From the NCBI GenBank assembly GCA_005800655.1, contig SYEV01000049.1, positions 1-64,000 of the forward strand: a DNA stretch of 64,000 nucleotides, given 5' to 3'. Below are positions 1 through 9,289 of this stretch, piece after piece; the first letter of the stretch is position 1, and each line of letters starts with the position of its first letter. Source of the DNA: Bacteroidota bacterium. GTDB lineage: Bacteria > Bacteroidota > Bacteroidia > Chitinophagales > Chitinophagaceae. Position numbers and translations under genes: made by a program. The notes under the pieces were generated by a model that ran no database searches, was not told where the DNA came from, and saw only the letters and a program-made list of their open reading frames with translations.

Positions 1-2055
1 AAGGACAAGCATTTATTTAATACAGATACTTTTAAGCTTGGAAAACCTTGGCCAACTGCTATTGGCCCTTCAGGCATTGCATTAGATGAAAAAAGAAATT
101 TATTATATGTCGTTACACGTGAGGATAAACAGCTTTATATTTTTGATTTAAAAACAAAGCAATTTGTAAAAAAGTTATCTATTGATGGTGAAGCGTATGC
201 ATGCATTATGAATCCCAATAACAATGAACTTTATGTGAGCTGCTGGGGATGTGACCAAGTAAATACGCTTGATTTAACTACTTTAAGTTGGAAGCCATCC
301 ATCAAAGTGGGTGACAATCCAAATGAAATGTTAGTGACCCCCGATGGCAAATACTTATATGTTTGTAATTCAAATGATAATAGTGTTTCGGTAATTGATT
401 TAAAATCCAAAACAGTTATTGAAACATTAGACGCTGCGCTTTTTCCAAATGCGCCTAGTGGTTCTACGACCAATAGCTTATGCTTGGATGCTATTAATAA
501 GCGTTTATACTTAGCGAATGCAAATAATAACTGTATTGCAGTTTTTGATGTGGAGGAGCCTGGTGAAAGCGTTGCAAAAGGGTTTATTCCAGTGGGTTGG
601 TATCCAACTTCAGTGCGTGTAATCAATAAAAAATTATGGGTTGCTAACGGAAAAGGGTTTTCATCAAAACCAAATGCTTTTGGTCCTTCTCCAGTGCGTC
701 CAAAGGAGGAAGTGATAAGCCATGGAGCCAGTTTTAAACCAGGCGACCAGGTTGAATATATTGGAAGCTTGTTCAAAGGCAGTATGAGTATTATTCCTAT
801 TCCTACTGATAAGGATTTAGTAGCTTACTCAAAGGCGGTTTATAAAAATGTGCCTTATTCAATTGCTAAAACAATATTAGCGGATGCAACAGCACCTGGT
901 TTCCCTATCCCAATGAAGCAAAATCAAAGTTCGCCCATCAAGTATGTTTTTTATGTCATTAAGGAAAACAGAACCTATGATCAGGTATTAGCTGATCTCC
1001 CGCAAGGAAATGGAGATACTAGTTTGTTATTATTCGGAAGAAATATAACCCCCAACCAGCATCATATTGCGGAGTCATTTGTTTTGCTTGATAATTTTTA
1101 TGTGGATGCCGAAGTGAGTGCGGATGGTCATAATTGGTCCATGGGTGGATACGCAACTGACTATTTAGAAAAAACATGGCCAAGTAGTTATGGTGGTCAT
1201 GGCGGTACTTATGGGGGTGAAGGTGAAAGAGAAATTGCCAATAATAAAAATGGCTTTATTTGGAATCAATGTTATCGAAACGGGGTAAGCTATAGAAGCT
1301 ATGGTGAATTTGTATCTGCAGGCAAACCTAGAATTTCAATTTTAAAAGACCATTATTCTACTAAGTATCCAAGTTATAATTTAGCAATTACGGATACGTA
1401 TCGTTATCAAGTATGGAAAAAGGATTTTGATTCCTTGTTGGCAATAAATAAAGTGCCACAGTTTAATACCGTTCGATTTGGAAATGACCATACGGAAGGT
1501 TTGCGATTAGGTAGACCAACGCCGTATGCGCATGTTGCTGATAATGATTATGCAGTTGGTTTATTTATTGAAGCATTAGCCAAAAGTCCCATCTGGAATG
1601 AGACAGCTGTTTTTATTTTGGAAGATGATGCGCAAAATGGATCTGATCACGTGGATGCGCACCGCAGTCCAGCTTATCTAGCAGGAGGTTTTGTGAAACG
1701 CAATTATGTTGACCATACACCTTATACCACTACTTCTATGTTAAGAACCATGGAGCTTATTTTAGGCATGCCTCCAATGACGCAGTATGATGCTGCTGCA
1801 ACGCCCATGTGGAAATGTTTTGATTCAACTGCAAAACCATTTGTGTTTTCAGCGATTCCTCCAAAAATTAATACGAAGGAAGTAAATACGGCGCGTAATG
1901 AATGGCAGCAAAAATCAGAAAAATTAAATTTTGTTGTTGAGGATAGTAACAATGACTATGAGTTTAATAAAATATTATGGCATGGGTTAAAAGGGAATAT
2001 TCCTTACCCTGCGCCACGTCGTGCAGCCTTTGTAACTCCAACGGAAAAAGATTAA
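1..2055 (+). CDS. YncE-like beta-propeller / alkaline phosphatase-type phosphoesterase fusion protein, 5' truncated by window edge
   Basis: Frame is open from base 1 through the listed ORF at 208. N-terminal YVCNSNDNSVSVID propeller repeats; C-terminal phosphoesterase motifs (KENRTYDQVLAD, FILEDDAQNGSDHVDAHRSP). Confidence 0.85.
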   Translation, partial: KDKHLFNTDTFKLGKPWPTAIGPSGIALDEKRNLLYVVTREDKQLYIFDLKTKQFVKKLSIDGEAYACIMNPNNNELYVSCWGCDQVNTLDLTTLSWKPSIKVGDNPNEMLVTPDGKYLYVCNSNDNSVSVIDLKSKTVIETLDAALFPNAPSGSTTNSLCLDAINKRLYLANANNNCIAVFDVEEPGESVAKGFIPVGWYPTSVRVINKKLWVANGKGFSSKPNAFGPSPVRPKEEVISHGASFKPGDQVEYIGSLFKGSMSIIPIPTDKDLVAYSKAVYKNVPYSIAKTILADATAPGFPIPMKQNQSSPIKYVFYVIKENRTYDQVLADLPQGNGDTSLLLFGRNITPNQHHIAESFVLLDNFYVDAEVSADGHNWSMGGYATDYLEKTWPSSYGGHGGTYGGEGEREIANNKNGFIWNQCYRNGVSYRSYGEFVSAGKPRISILKDHYSTKYPSYNLAITDTYRYQVWKKDFDSLLAINKVPQFNTVRFGNDHTEGLRLGRPTPYAHVADNDYAVGLFIEALAKSPIWNETAVFILEDDAQNGSDHVDAHRSPAYLAGGFVKRNYVDHTPYTTTSMLRTMELILGMPPMTQYDAAATPMWKCFDSTAKPFVFSAIPPKINTKEVNTARNEWQQKSEKLNFVVEDSNNDYEFNKILWHGLKGNIPYPAPRRAAFVTPTEKD

Positions 2056-2082
2056 TTTATTTTTTTGGAATAGAATATTTCT

Positions 2083-3033
2083 ATGAATATTAAAATTATT
2101 AAAAATAGATCTGATATTGGCGCGGGTACGCGTGGTTCAGATATGGGTATAGATGCAATTGAAATTGCTGCAATTAATCAGAATAATGATTTTTTTCATC
2201 GACATGCATTTGTTGATGTTAAAACGCATAATGAATCTATCTATCATAAAAACACCAATAATTTTGCCAAGCGTATTGAGCATGTAAAGGAACAGTGCCA
2301 GCGAGTTTCTGATGTAGTCAAGGAAACAATTTTATCGGGAGCTTTACCCATTGTATTATCTGGAGATCATTCATCGGCGCTAGGTACCATTAGCGGTATT
2401 AAGGCAGCAAATCCGGATAAAACAATCGGTGTAATTTGGATTGACGCACATGCTGATTTACACTCTCCATACACTTCACCTTCAGGTAATATTCATGGAA
2501 TGCCTTTGGCTGCAGCAATGAATTTGGATAATATAGCTGCAAAAATTAATGAACCAGGTGAAATCACGGCGCAACAATGGAACGAATTAAAAAATATTGG
2601 AATTACTGGGCCAAAAATAGTTCCTGCACATTTAGTTTATTTTGGTTTGCGTGATTTTGAGACCGCAGAAAAAAAAGTTATTGATCAGTACGAAATTTTA
2701 TTTTTTGATGTTGAAGAGACTAGAGTAAAGGGGTTGGAATTTTGTATTCAAAAAGCGATTAACCAATTAAATAGTTGCAATCAAATTTATATTTCCTTTG
2801 ATGTGGATTCATTGGATTGCGATCGTGTTTCTTATGGAACTGGGACTCCGGTGCCTGTTGGCTTTTCATCAGGTGAAATAAAGGAGCTATTATCGCTCTT
2901 TATTACAACAAAAAAGGTTTGTTGTGTTGAATTTACCGAGGTTAATCCACTTTTGGACAACAAAGGCAACAAAATGGCCGAAACGGCATTTGAAATTTTA
3001 GATCAATTAGTCATTGACTTAATGCACTCCTAA
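2083..3033 (+). CDS. Arginase/agmatinase/formiminoglutamase family (arginase-like)
   Basis: Motifs GDHSSALGTISG, WIDAHADLHSP, SFDVDSLDCD typical of the ureohydrolase Mn sites. Confidence 0.88.
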   Translation: MNIKIIKNRSDIGAGTRGSDMGIDAIEIAAINQNNDFFHRHAFVDVKTHNESIYHKNTNNFAKRIEHVKEQCQRVSDVVKETILSGALPIVLSGDHSSALGTISGIKAANPDKTIGVIWIDAHADLHSPYTSPSGNIHGMPLAAAMNLDNIAAKINEPGEITAQQWNELKNIGITGPKIVPAHLVYFGLRDFETAEKKVIDQYEILFFDVEETRVKGLEFCIQKAINQLNSCNQIYISFDVDSLDCDRVSYGTGTPVPVGFSSGEIKELLSLFITTKKVCCVEFTEVNPLLDNKGNKMAETAFEILDQLVIDLMHS

Positions 3034-3097
3034 TTAATTTTTTATTTATTCTTTTTTTAGTGACTAATGTATTATTTTTATCACCTAAATTAAAAAT

Positions 3098-3322
3098 ATG
3101 TCAACTAAAATTACTATTAACAATAACGGTTCATTAAAAGTAGAAGGAGAATTTACCATTGTAGATCGTGCTGGAAATACATACGATTTAGCAGGTAGGG
3201 AAGTGATTGGACTTTGCCGTTGTGGATTAAGTAAGAACAAGCCATTTTGTGACGGCGCTCATAATGGAAATTTTGAACACGAAGCAACTGCGTTCGCACT
3301 TCCGCCTAAAAAAACGGTTTAA
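3098..3322 (+). CDS. CDGSH-type iron-sulfur domain protein
   Basis: CRCGLSKNKPFCDGAH matches the CxCx(n)CDGxH cluster motif. Confidence 0.9.
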   Translation: MSTKITINNNGSLKVEGEFTIVDRAGNTYDLAGREVIGLCRCGLSKNKPFCDGAHNGNFEHEATAFALPPKKTV

Positions 3323-3331
3323 TACTAGTTT

Positions 3332-4171
3332 ATGTCTGAAATTAACATCATAAGGGATAGTCGAAGAAAATTCATTAAAAATATATCATTTGCTTCCGCA
3401 TTTTTAATCACCGGTAAAGTAATCCCATTAAGTGCAAATGATGTTATTGGTTTAAGAAGTAAAATTAAACTCCGTTTTGTAGTGGCTTCTGATGTTCATT
3501 ATGGACAACCTAATACTCCATTTGAGCAAATGACAGAAACGGTTGTCAATCAAATAAATTTATTTCATCAACAAAGCCCATTGGATTTTTCTGTGGTAAA
3601 TGGTGATTTGATTCATAACGAAAAAGAATTTTTGCCATTAGTAAAAGGGAAATTAGATGCATTAAAAATGCCTTATTACGTAACTAGAGGCAATCATGAT
3701 ATGGTAACACCCGAATATTGGAACAGTGTTTGGGGCACGCCTTTAAATCATGATGTTGTTGTAAAAGACAATGGAATTTTATTGGGAGATACTTCCAATG
3801 AAAAAGGCGTTTATTTATCTCCGGATTTATCTTGGCTGAACAAAACCTTGGAATCACATAAGGACAAGAAGCAGGTTTTTATCTTTTTACATATACCACA
3901 AGCAAAGTGGACAAAGAATGGCATAAGCACGCCTGAAGTTTTTGATACTATCAAAAAATTTCCAAATGTGAAAGCCGTTTTCCATGGTCATGAGCATGAT
4001 CAAGATAGTTTTAAAATGGTTGAAAAAGTGCCCTATATTTTTGATGCGCATGTAGGTGGCAATTGGGGAACCCCTTATAAAGGATTTAGGGTAGTAGAAT
4101 TATTGAAGAACAATTCAATGATTACTTACATGATGAATCCTACGGATAAATTGAATGAGCTTAGTTTTTAA
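3332..4171 (+). CDS. Metallophosphoesterase with Tat-like N-terminus
   Basis: RRKFIKNISFASAFLITG signal; DVHYG, NGDLIHN, RGNHD, HGHEHD calcineurin-type motifs. Confidence 0.85.
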   Translation: MSEINIIRDSRRKFIKNISFASAFLITGKVIPLSANDVIGLRSKIKLRFVVASDVHYGQPNTPFEQMTETVVNQINLFHQQSPLDFSVVNGDLIHNEKEFLPLVKGKLDALKMPYYVTRGNHDMVTPEYWNSVWGTPLNHDVVVKDNGILLGDTSNEKGVYLSPDLSWLNKTLESHKDKKQVFIFLHIPQAKWTKNGISTPEVFDTIKKFPNVKAVFHGHEHDQDSFKMVEKVPYIFDAHVGGNWGTPYKGFRVVELLKNNSMITYMMNPTDKLNELSF

Positions 4172-4379
4172 TCATCCTAATATACAGTTGCTCCACTTTA
4201 GTGCGTGCCCAAGGGGTTTTGCGTAAAAAAGTTAAACTTGATTTGATGCTGGGGTTGCTATTAAAGCAATTAATAGGAATATGCTGACCTAAATCCTCCC
4301 AACCAAAATAGTTCACAAGCTCAGTTACGATAAATTCAAGTGTTTTACCGTGTAAAGGATCATTAGAAGTTTGTTCCAT
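4161..4379 (-). CDS. VF530/DUF2132 family small protein
   Basis: NDPLHGKTLEFIVTELVNYFGWEDLGQHIPINCFNSNPSIKSSLTFLRKTPWARTKVEQLY. Start set at internal ATG 4379 of the listed ORF; the 3' end overlaps the convergent gene by 11 bp. Confidence 0.75.
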   Translation of the reverse strand: MEQTSNDPLHGKTLEFIVTELVNYFGWEDLGQHIPINCFNSNPSIKSSLTFLRKTPWARTKVEQLYIRMIKN

Positions 4380-4425
4380 ATGCAATATTAAGTAATTTGC
4401 TCTAAGGAACATGTAATTTGCTACT

Positions 4426-5016
4426 ATGAAGCCACACCGATATTTTATACTTAACAAGCCAATGAATATGGTGTCGCAGTTTGTCAGCAGTCATCAGGTG
4501 AAATTATTAGGTGACTTGAAGTTTAATTTTCCGGAAGAAACCCACGCAATTGGCAGGTTAGATCAAAATTCCGAAGGATTATTATTACTTACTACCAATA
4601 AAAAAATTATACGTCTTTTATTTCAAGGCCCAGTGCCGCATACAAGAACTTATTTAGTACAAGTAAAAAATACGGTAAGTGCTGAAACCGTGCTAAGGTT
4701 GGCCAATGGCATTGCGATTAGTGCACCCAATGGTACCCAATTTATCACTACCCCTTGTATGGTAAAATTAGTCAACAAGCCCACTAATTTATTTGAAGTA
4801 GGGAAGCCTTTACACGAAAATGTTAAAACAAGTTGGTTGCAAATCACTTTAACTGAAGGTAAGTTTCATCAGGTTCGAAAAATGGTAGCCGCTGTAAATC
4901 ATAAGTGTATTCGCCTCATTAGAACTGAAATTGAAAACATAGGTATTGGGAACATGCAGCCTGGGGAAGTCATTGAAATGGATGAGCCAACCTTTTTTTC
5001 ATTGCTAAAATTATAA
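4426..5016 (+). CDS. RsuA/RluE-type 23S rRNA pseudouridine synthase
   Basis: IGRLDQNSEGLLLLTTN and GKFHQVRKMVAAVNHKCIRLIR motifs. Confidence 0.88.
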   Translation: MKPHRYFILNKPMNMVSQFVSSHQVKLLGDLKFNFPEETHAIGRLDQNSEGLLLLTTNKKIIRLLFQGPVPHTRTYLVQVKNTVSAETVLRLANGIAISAPNGTQFITTPCMVKLVNKPTNLFEVGKPLHENVKTSWLQITLTEGKFHQVRKMVAAVNHKCIRLIRTEIENIGIGNMQPGEVIEMDEPTFFSLLKL

Positions 5017-5087
5017 AATATATTATTTGTATATTTAAGTGTCATGAATGGTATTGTGCTTTTTTTGTTTCTAATTAACTTAATAAT

Positions 5088-6185
5088 ATGAAAAATTTAT
5101 TCAGGATATTCATTACAATTGCTTTTGTATTTTGTTTTAGCACTGTTTTTTCACAGCGTATTAATTACGGGAAAGTGGATAGTATAATAAGCAACCTGGT
5201 TTACAATAATAAATTTAGTGGGGTAGTACTTATAGCAGAAGATGGCAAAGTGAAATATAATAAAGCAGTAGGATATATCGATTATGCCAAACAAAAGTCC
5301 TTAAATAAAAACAGCATCTTTGAGTTAGCCTCAGTCAGTAAGCAGTTTACTGCCATGACTTTGATGATGGTTAAAGAAAAAGGATTATTAAATTACGATG
5401 ACTTGGTTGAAAAGTACATCAACATTCCTTACAAGGGAATTACCATACGTCAGCTACTTACGCATACTAGCGGACTTCCGGATTACCAAGTAATCATGGA
5501 TGCTTATTGGGATAAAGCAAAAGTGGCTGGCAATGATGATATTATTAACTATTTAAATAAATATGCACCATCCAAATTATTTGAACCGGGTGAAAAGTAT
5601 TTATATAGTAATACGGGCTATGTTTTATTAGCCAGCATCGTTGAAAAAGTAAGCGGCAGGGATTTTATTGAATTTTGCAATACTGAAATATTCAGTAAGT
5701 TAAAAATGAATTATACTGCTATTCGCAGTTTAGCTGAAAAGACGGCCATTAAAAATTTTGCTTTAGGGCATGTATATGTTCCAGAAAGGAACGCCTATAT
5801 AAGAGCTGATTCATTTCCTTCATCTAATTATACCATTTGGTTAGGGAATAGAAAAGGCCCAGGAAGGATAAGCTCAACCGTAACTGATCTATTAAAATGG
5901 GACCAGGCATTATATACTAATAAGTTAATAAGCCAGACTGCTATGGCAGATGCCTTTACGCCCATGCATTTAAATAATGGGACTATTTCTAATTATGGGT
6001 TTGGTTGGGATTTAAAGCTTGGTGAAAATATAGTATGGCACAATGGTGATAACCCAGGGTATAAAACCATCATTATCAGGTTTTTAAAAACAAATAAAAC
6101 ATTAATCATTCTCTGCAATAATGCAACCGATGCCTTTGAGGATTTGACGACTACATTAAAAAATTGTATTCAGCCTGCTAAATAA
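5088..6185 (+). CDS. Serine hydrolase, beta-lactamase/PBP4* family
   Basis: Signal peptide, ASVSKQFTAM (SxxK), YSNTGY (YxN), HNGDNPGY. Confidence 0.88.
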   Translation: MKNLFRIFITIAFVFCFSTVFSQRINYGKVDSIISNLVYNNKFSGVVLIAEDGKVKYNKAVGYIDYAKQKSLNKNSIFELASVSKQFTAMTLMMVKEKGLLNYDDLVEKYINIPYKGITIRQLLTHTSGLPDYQVIMDAYWDKAKVAGNDDIINYLNKYAPSKLFEPGEKYLYSNTGYVLLASIVEKVSGRDFIEFCNTEIFSKLKMNYTAIRSLAEKTAIKNFALGHVYVPERNAYIRADSFPSSNYTIWLGNRKGPGRISSTVTDLLKWDQALYTNKLISQTAMADAFTPMHLNNGTISNYGFGWDLKLGENIVWHNGDNPGYKTIIIRFLKTNKTLIILCNNATDAFEDLTTTLKNCIQPAK

Positions 6186-6199
6186 AGTAAATTACCTAA

Positions 6200-7081
6200 T
6201 TAGTCATGTATAACCATATCATATAAATGATGGATTAGCCCATCCGCTAGTCCTATTTTCGGTACATGAATTTCTGTAACTGCTGCCCACTTGCATATTG
6301 CGTTATAAATAGTTAATGCAGGTACAATAACTTCAGCCCGATCTTCTTTAATCGTATATTTTTTCATTCTTTCATCTATAGCGAGTGGCTCCATTTCCTT
6401 ATAAATATCTTTCAAAGTTTCATAGGATATTGATTTACCTGCTTTTGCTCCGCTAATTGAAAATAGTTTATTGATATTGCCTCCCGACCCAATCCCAATG
6501 ATATTTTCGTATTTTTTTGAAAGGTCCTTTAAGGTTTCCTTCATTTCATCCCAAGTTTCGTCCTTGACCTTTTTTGTAAGAATACGAACAGTGCCAATAT
6601 TAAATGATTTTTGCAGAATTATATTGGATTTGTGATATAAAGTAAGCTCGGTACTTCCACCACCTACATCAATGTATAAATAACTCTTATCGTTATCTAA
6701 CATTTCTGCAATATGATTTTCGTATATTATTTCTGCTTCTAATTCACCAGTGATTACCTCAATCTCAATACTGGTTTCAGATTTTATTTCTTTTATTATT
6801 TCTTTGGCATTTTCAGCATCACGCATGGCACTTGTTGCACAAGCCATATAGTGATCAACTTCGTATACTTTCATTAAGTTGTTAAAAGCCTTGATGGTAT
6901 TAATCAGCATCTTCTTTTTTTGTCCACCAATATGCCCTTTTTCAAAAACGTCAAACCCTAATCGAACTGGGATTCTTAAAAGGTTCAATTTATTAAATTC
7001 TGTGGCTTTCCCTTTTTTTATTACTTCACAAATGAGTAATCTGACCGCGTTACTACCAATATCTATTGCTGCAAGTATCAA
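6200..7081 (-). CDS. ppx: Ppx/GppA exopolyphosphatase family
   Basis: AIDIGSNAVRLLICEV, YIDVGGGSTELTLY, GIGSGGNINKL; adjacent to ppk1. Confidence 0.85.
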   Translation of the reverse strand: MILAAIDIGSNAVRLLICEVIKKGKATEFNKLNLLRIPVRLGFDVFEKGHIGGQKKKMLINTIKAFNNLMKVYEVDHYMACATSAMRDAENAKEIIKEIKSETSIEIEVITGELEAEIIYENHIAEMLDNDKSYLYIDVGGGSTELTLYHKSNIILQKSFNIGTVRILTKKVKDETWDEMKETLKDLSKKYENIIGIGSGGNINKLFSISGAKAGKSISYETLKDIYKEMEPLAIDERMKKYTIKEDRAEVIVPALTIYNAICKWAAVTEIHVPKIGLADGLIHHLYDMVIHD

Positions 7082-7087
7082 AGTATT

Positions 7088-7618
7088 TTATTTTTTACCA
7101 ATTAAGTAGTTGTAAGTAGCTACCTGTGATTTGCAATGTTTTTTACCAACGGAAGATACATAATTATTGCCTAAATTTTCATCCAAAATTCTGGCTTTTT
7201 GATTGTCTTTCAATTGAATATTGATGATTTCAACCAATTCTTTTTTTAATTTTACATCTAAAATTGGTGCAGCAGCTTCAATTCGATGATCTAGATTACG
7301 TACCATCCAGTCGGCACTTGAAATGTATACTTTTTCATTTCCTTTATTGTGAAAAATCATTACCCTGGCATGTTCTAAATATTGGTCTACAATACTTATG
7401 GCATTTAATTTATTTTTTAATTTTTCACTACCTTTTTTCAATGTTAATATGCCTCGAATAATTAAATGTACTTCCACACCCGCTTTGGTTGCCTTGTATA
7501 AATGATCAATGAGTGTGTGGTCACTGATTGAATTTGATTTGATAATTATTTTAGCAACCCTTCCTTGTTTCGCATGCTTTATCTCATTTTCAATTAATTG
7601 GATAATTGAATTGCGCAT
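7088..7618 (-). CDS. ppk1: PPK1 C-terminal domain fragment
   Basis: VEVHLIIRGILTLK, ISIVDQYLEHARVMIFHNKGNEKVYISSADWMVRNLDHRIE match the PPK1 C-terminal catalytic domain. Confidence 0.8.
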   Translation of the reverse strand: MRNSIIQLIENEIKHAKQGRVAKIIIKSNSISDHTLIDHLYKATKAGVEVHLIIRGILTLKKGSEKLKNKLNAISIVDQYLEHARVMIFHNKGNEKVYISSADWMVRNLDHRIEAAAPILDVKLKKELVEIINIQLKDNQKARILDENLGNNYVSSVGKKHCKSQVATYNYLIGKK

Positions 7619-7675
7619 ATTGATGGGAGAAATGAGTAAGTTTCTTGTTTTGCCAATAGGCTTATCTCCTAATTG

Positions 7676-9151
7676 TCAAGTTTCTAGATAAGTGAAAACC
7701 TTGTTTACTTCTATTAATAAGGGCCTGGAAGCGGTTAATAAACAATGATCAGCATAAACCCTTGCTGTTTTTTCATTTAAATTTCCAGTGCTTATGAAAC
7801 CATATTGTAGTAGCTTTTTTTCCACCCTTTTTTGTATCACACAAATTTTAGCGTGCACTTTTACATTAGGAATACCTACTAAAACCTTTACACCTTCTTC
7901 TTCCATTAATGTTTTCCACTCCAAATTTGCTTCTTCGTCAAATCTTGCTTTTAATTCTAAAAACACGGTAACTTTTTTCCCATTACGCGCTGCGTTGATT
8001 AAAGCGTTGATCACCTTTGAATTGCTAGCCAAACGATAAGCAGTTATTTTGATGGACTCTACCGCATCGTCCATAGCGGCCTCCCTTAACATATCAATGA
8101 CTGGATCAAAACTGTGGTAAGGAAAATGTAACAAAACATCTTTCTGTAATATTACTTCTGAAACCTGATATTTATTTCTAAAGGATGGATGGATAAAAGG
8201 TTTAGGACGTTCCGCTTTTTCCACGAGAACATCTGGAAAATCCATGAAATGTCTAAAATTATGAATATGCCCACCTGGTATGATACTGCTTTTTCGAGTT
8301 AAATGTAGTTTTTGAATTAAAAAATCAAGTAGTTCTGCATTCATCTCCTTATCATATACAAAACGGACGGGCTTTCCTTTTCGTCTGTTTTTAATTCCTT
8401 TAGAAATTTTTTCTACAAAATTCAATCCAACTTCTTGGTCTAAATCAATTTCAGTATCCTTGGTTATTTTAAATACATGGGCTTCAAATTTATTAAACTT
8501 GAAGTGTGAAAATATAATGGGTAAATTATACTTCACAATATCTTCTAATAAAATGATTGATTTTGTAGCACCTGTTGATGGTAAAATAACGAATCTGCCT
8601 ATGGATTTAGAGGGAATTTCAATTAATGAAAACTTTTCATGATATGCATCCATCTTATTTTTCATTACAATCGCCAAATACAAACTCTTATCTCTTAAAT
8701 AGGGAAGCTCTGGTAAATTTTCAATCATTAAAGGAATAATGTATGGGCGCACTACATTGTCAAAATAATCTCTGACAAATTCCTTTTGTACGGCATTTAA
8801 TTTTCGCTCATTAATAATTAATACTTTTCTTTTTATTAATTCTTTATTAATGTTCCCCCAAATGCGTGCAAATTCACTTTGTTGTTTTAAAACGACTCTT
8901 TGAATTTCATCGAGTATTAGTTGTGGTGATTCAAGAATATCAATATTGGTATTCTTCTTTTTATCAACAAATTCAAGCATTCTTTTTAAGGTGGCTACCC
9001 GTACCCTGAAAAATTCGTCTAAATTATTTGAAAAAATACCTAAAAATCTAATTCTATCCTTTAAGGTTACACTTGGATCATTGGCTTCCTGTAAAACTCT
9101 TGCATTAAAGCTTAGCCAGCTAATATCTCTAGGTATAAACTCATGCTTCAT
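7676..9151 (-). CDS. ppk1: PPK1 N-terminal fragment, ends at in-frame TGA
   Basis: RDISWLSFNARVLQEA, SNNLDEFFRVRVATL, VKVHAKICVIQKR, ISTGNLNEKTARVYADHCLLTA. The listed ORF begins at 9190; the internal start is preferred. Confidence 0.8.
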   Translation of the reverse strand: MKHEFIPRDISWLSFNARVLQEANDPSVTLKDRIRFLGIFSNNLDEFFRVRVATLKRMLEFVDKKKNTNIDILESPQLILDEIQRVVLKQQSEFARIWGNINKELIKRKVLIINERKLNAVQKEFVRDYFDNVVRPYIIPLMIENLPELPYLRDKSLYLAIVMKNKMDAYHEKFSLIEIPSKSIGRFVILPSTGATKSIILLEDIVKYNLPIIFSHFKFNKFEAHVFKITKDTEIDLDQEVGLNFVEKISKGIKNRRKGKPVRFVYDKEMNAELLDFLIQKLHLTRKSSIIPGGHIHNFRHFMDFPDVLVEKAERPKPFIHPSFRNKYQVSEVILQKDVLLHFPYHSFDPVIDMLREAAMDDAVESIKITAYRLASNSKVINALINAARNGKKVTVFLELKARFDEEANLEWKTLMEEEGVKVLVGIPNVKVHAKICVIQKRVEKKLLQYGFISTGNLNEKTARVYADHCLLTASRPLLIEVNKVFTYLET

Positions 9152-9229
9152 AATGTATACAAATTTGTAGTGCGAATTTAGTTCATTCAAGATTAAGTAA
9201 TATTCTGTTCACTATTTCTTAATACTATG

Positions 9230-9258
9230 GTAACATGCTGGAAACATTAAAGTTACAT
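9230..9258 (+). promoter_or_regulatory. Three direct repeats with exact 11-bp period between ppk1 and lpxH-like gene (Pho-box-like)
   Basis: GTAACAT-gctg-GAAACAT-taaa-GTTACAT at 9230, 9241, 9252. Confidence 0.6.
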
Positions 9259-9289
9259 CGTATAGCGTTATTTACATAAAATACAAGCC

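Larger units (their letters stand above)
7088..9151 (-). pseudogene. ppk1: Polyphosphate kinase 1 interrupted by one in-frame TGA (7676-7678), otherwise one open frame
   Basis: The two listed ORFs are in the same frame (9190-7618 = 1572 = 3x524). Only TGA plus 19 sense codons (QLGDKPIGKTRNLLISPIN) separate them. Likely start is ATG 9151 (MKHEFIPRDISWLSFNARVLQEA). Confidence 0.8.

Noticed and set aside
5041-5047. Single GTGTCAT upstream of the serine hydrolase as a Pho box
   Set aside because: No second half-site at 11-bp spacing.
7676-7678. TGA in ppk1 as selenocysteine or as genome-wide recoding
   Set aside because: The site is in a linker, not a redox site, and no SECIS-like stem was evident just downstream. 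TGA serves as a normal stop elsewhere, e.g. the ClC gene at 20088-20090.
7509-7691. Plus-strand ORF spanning the ppk1 TGA
   Set aside because: Antisense to conserved PPK1 coding; no start context or domain.
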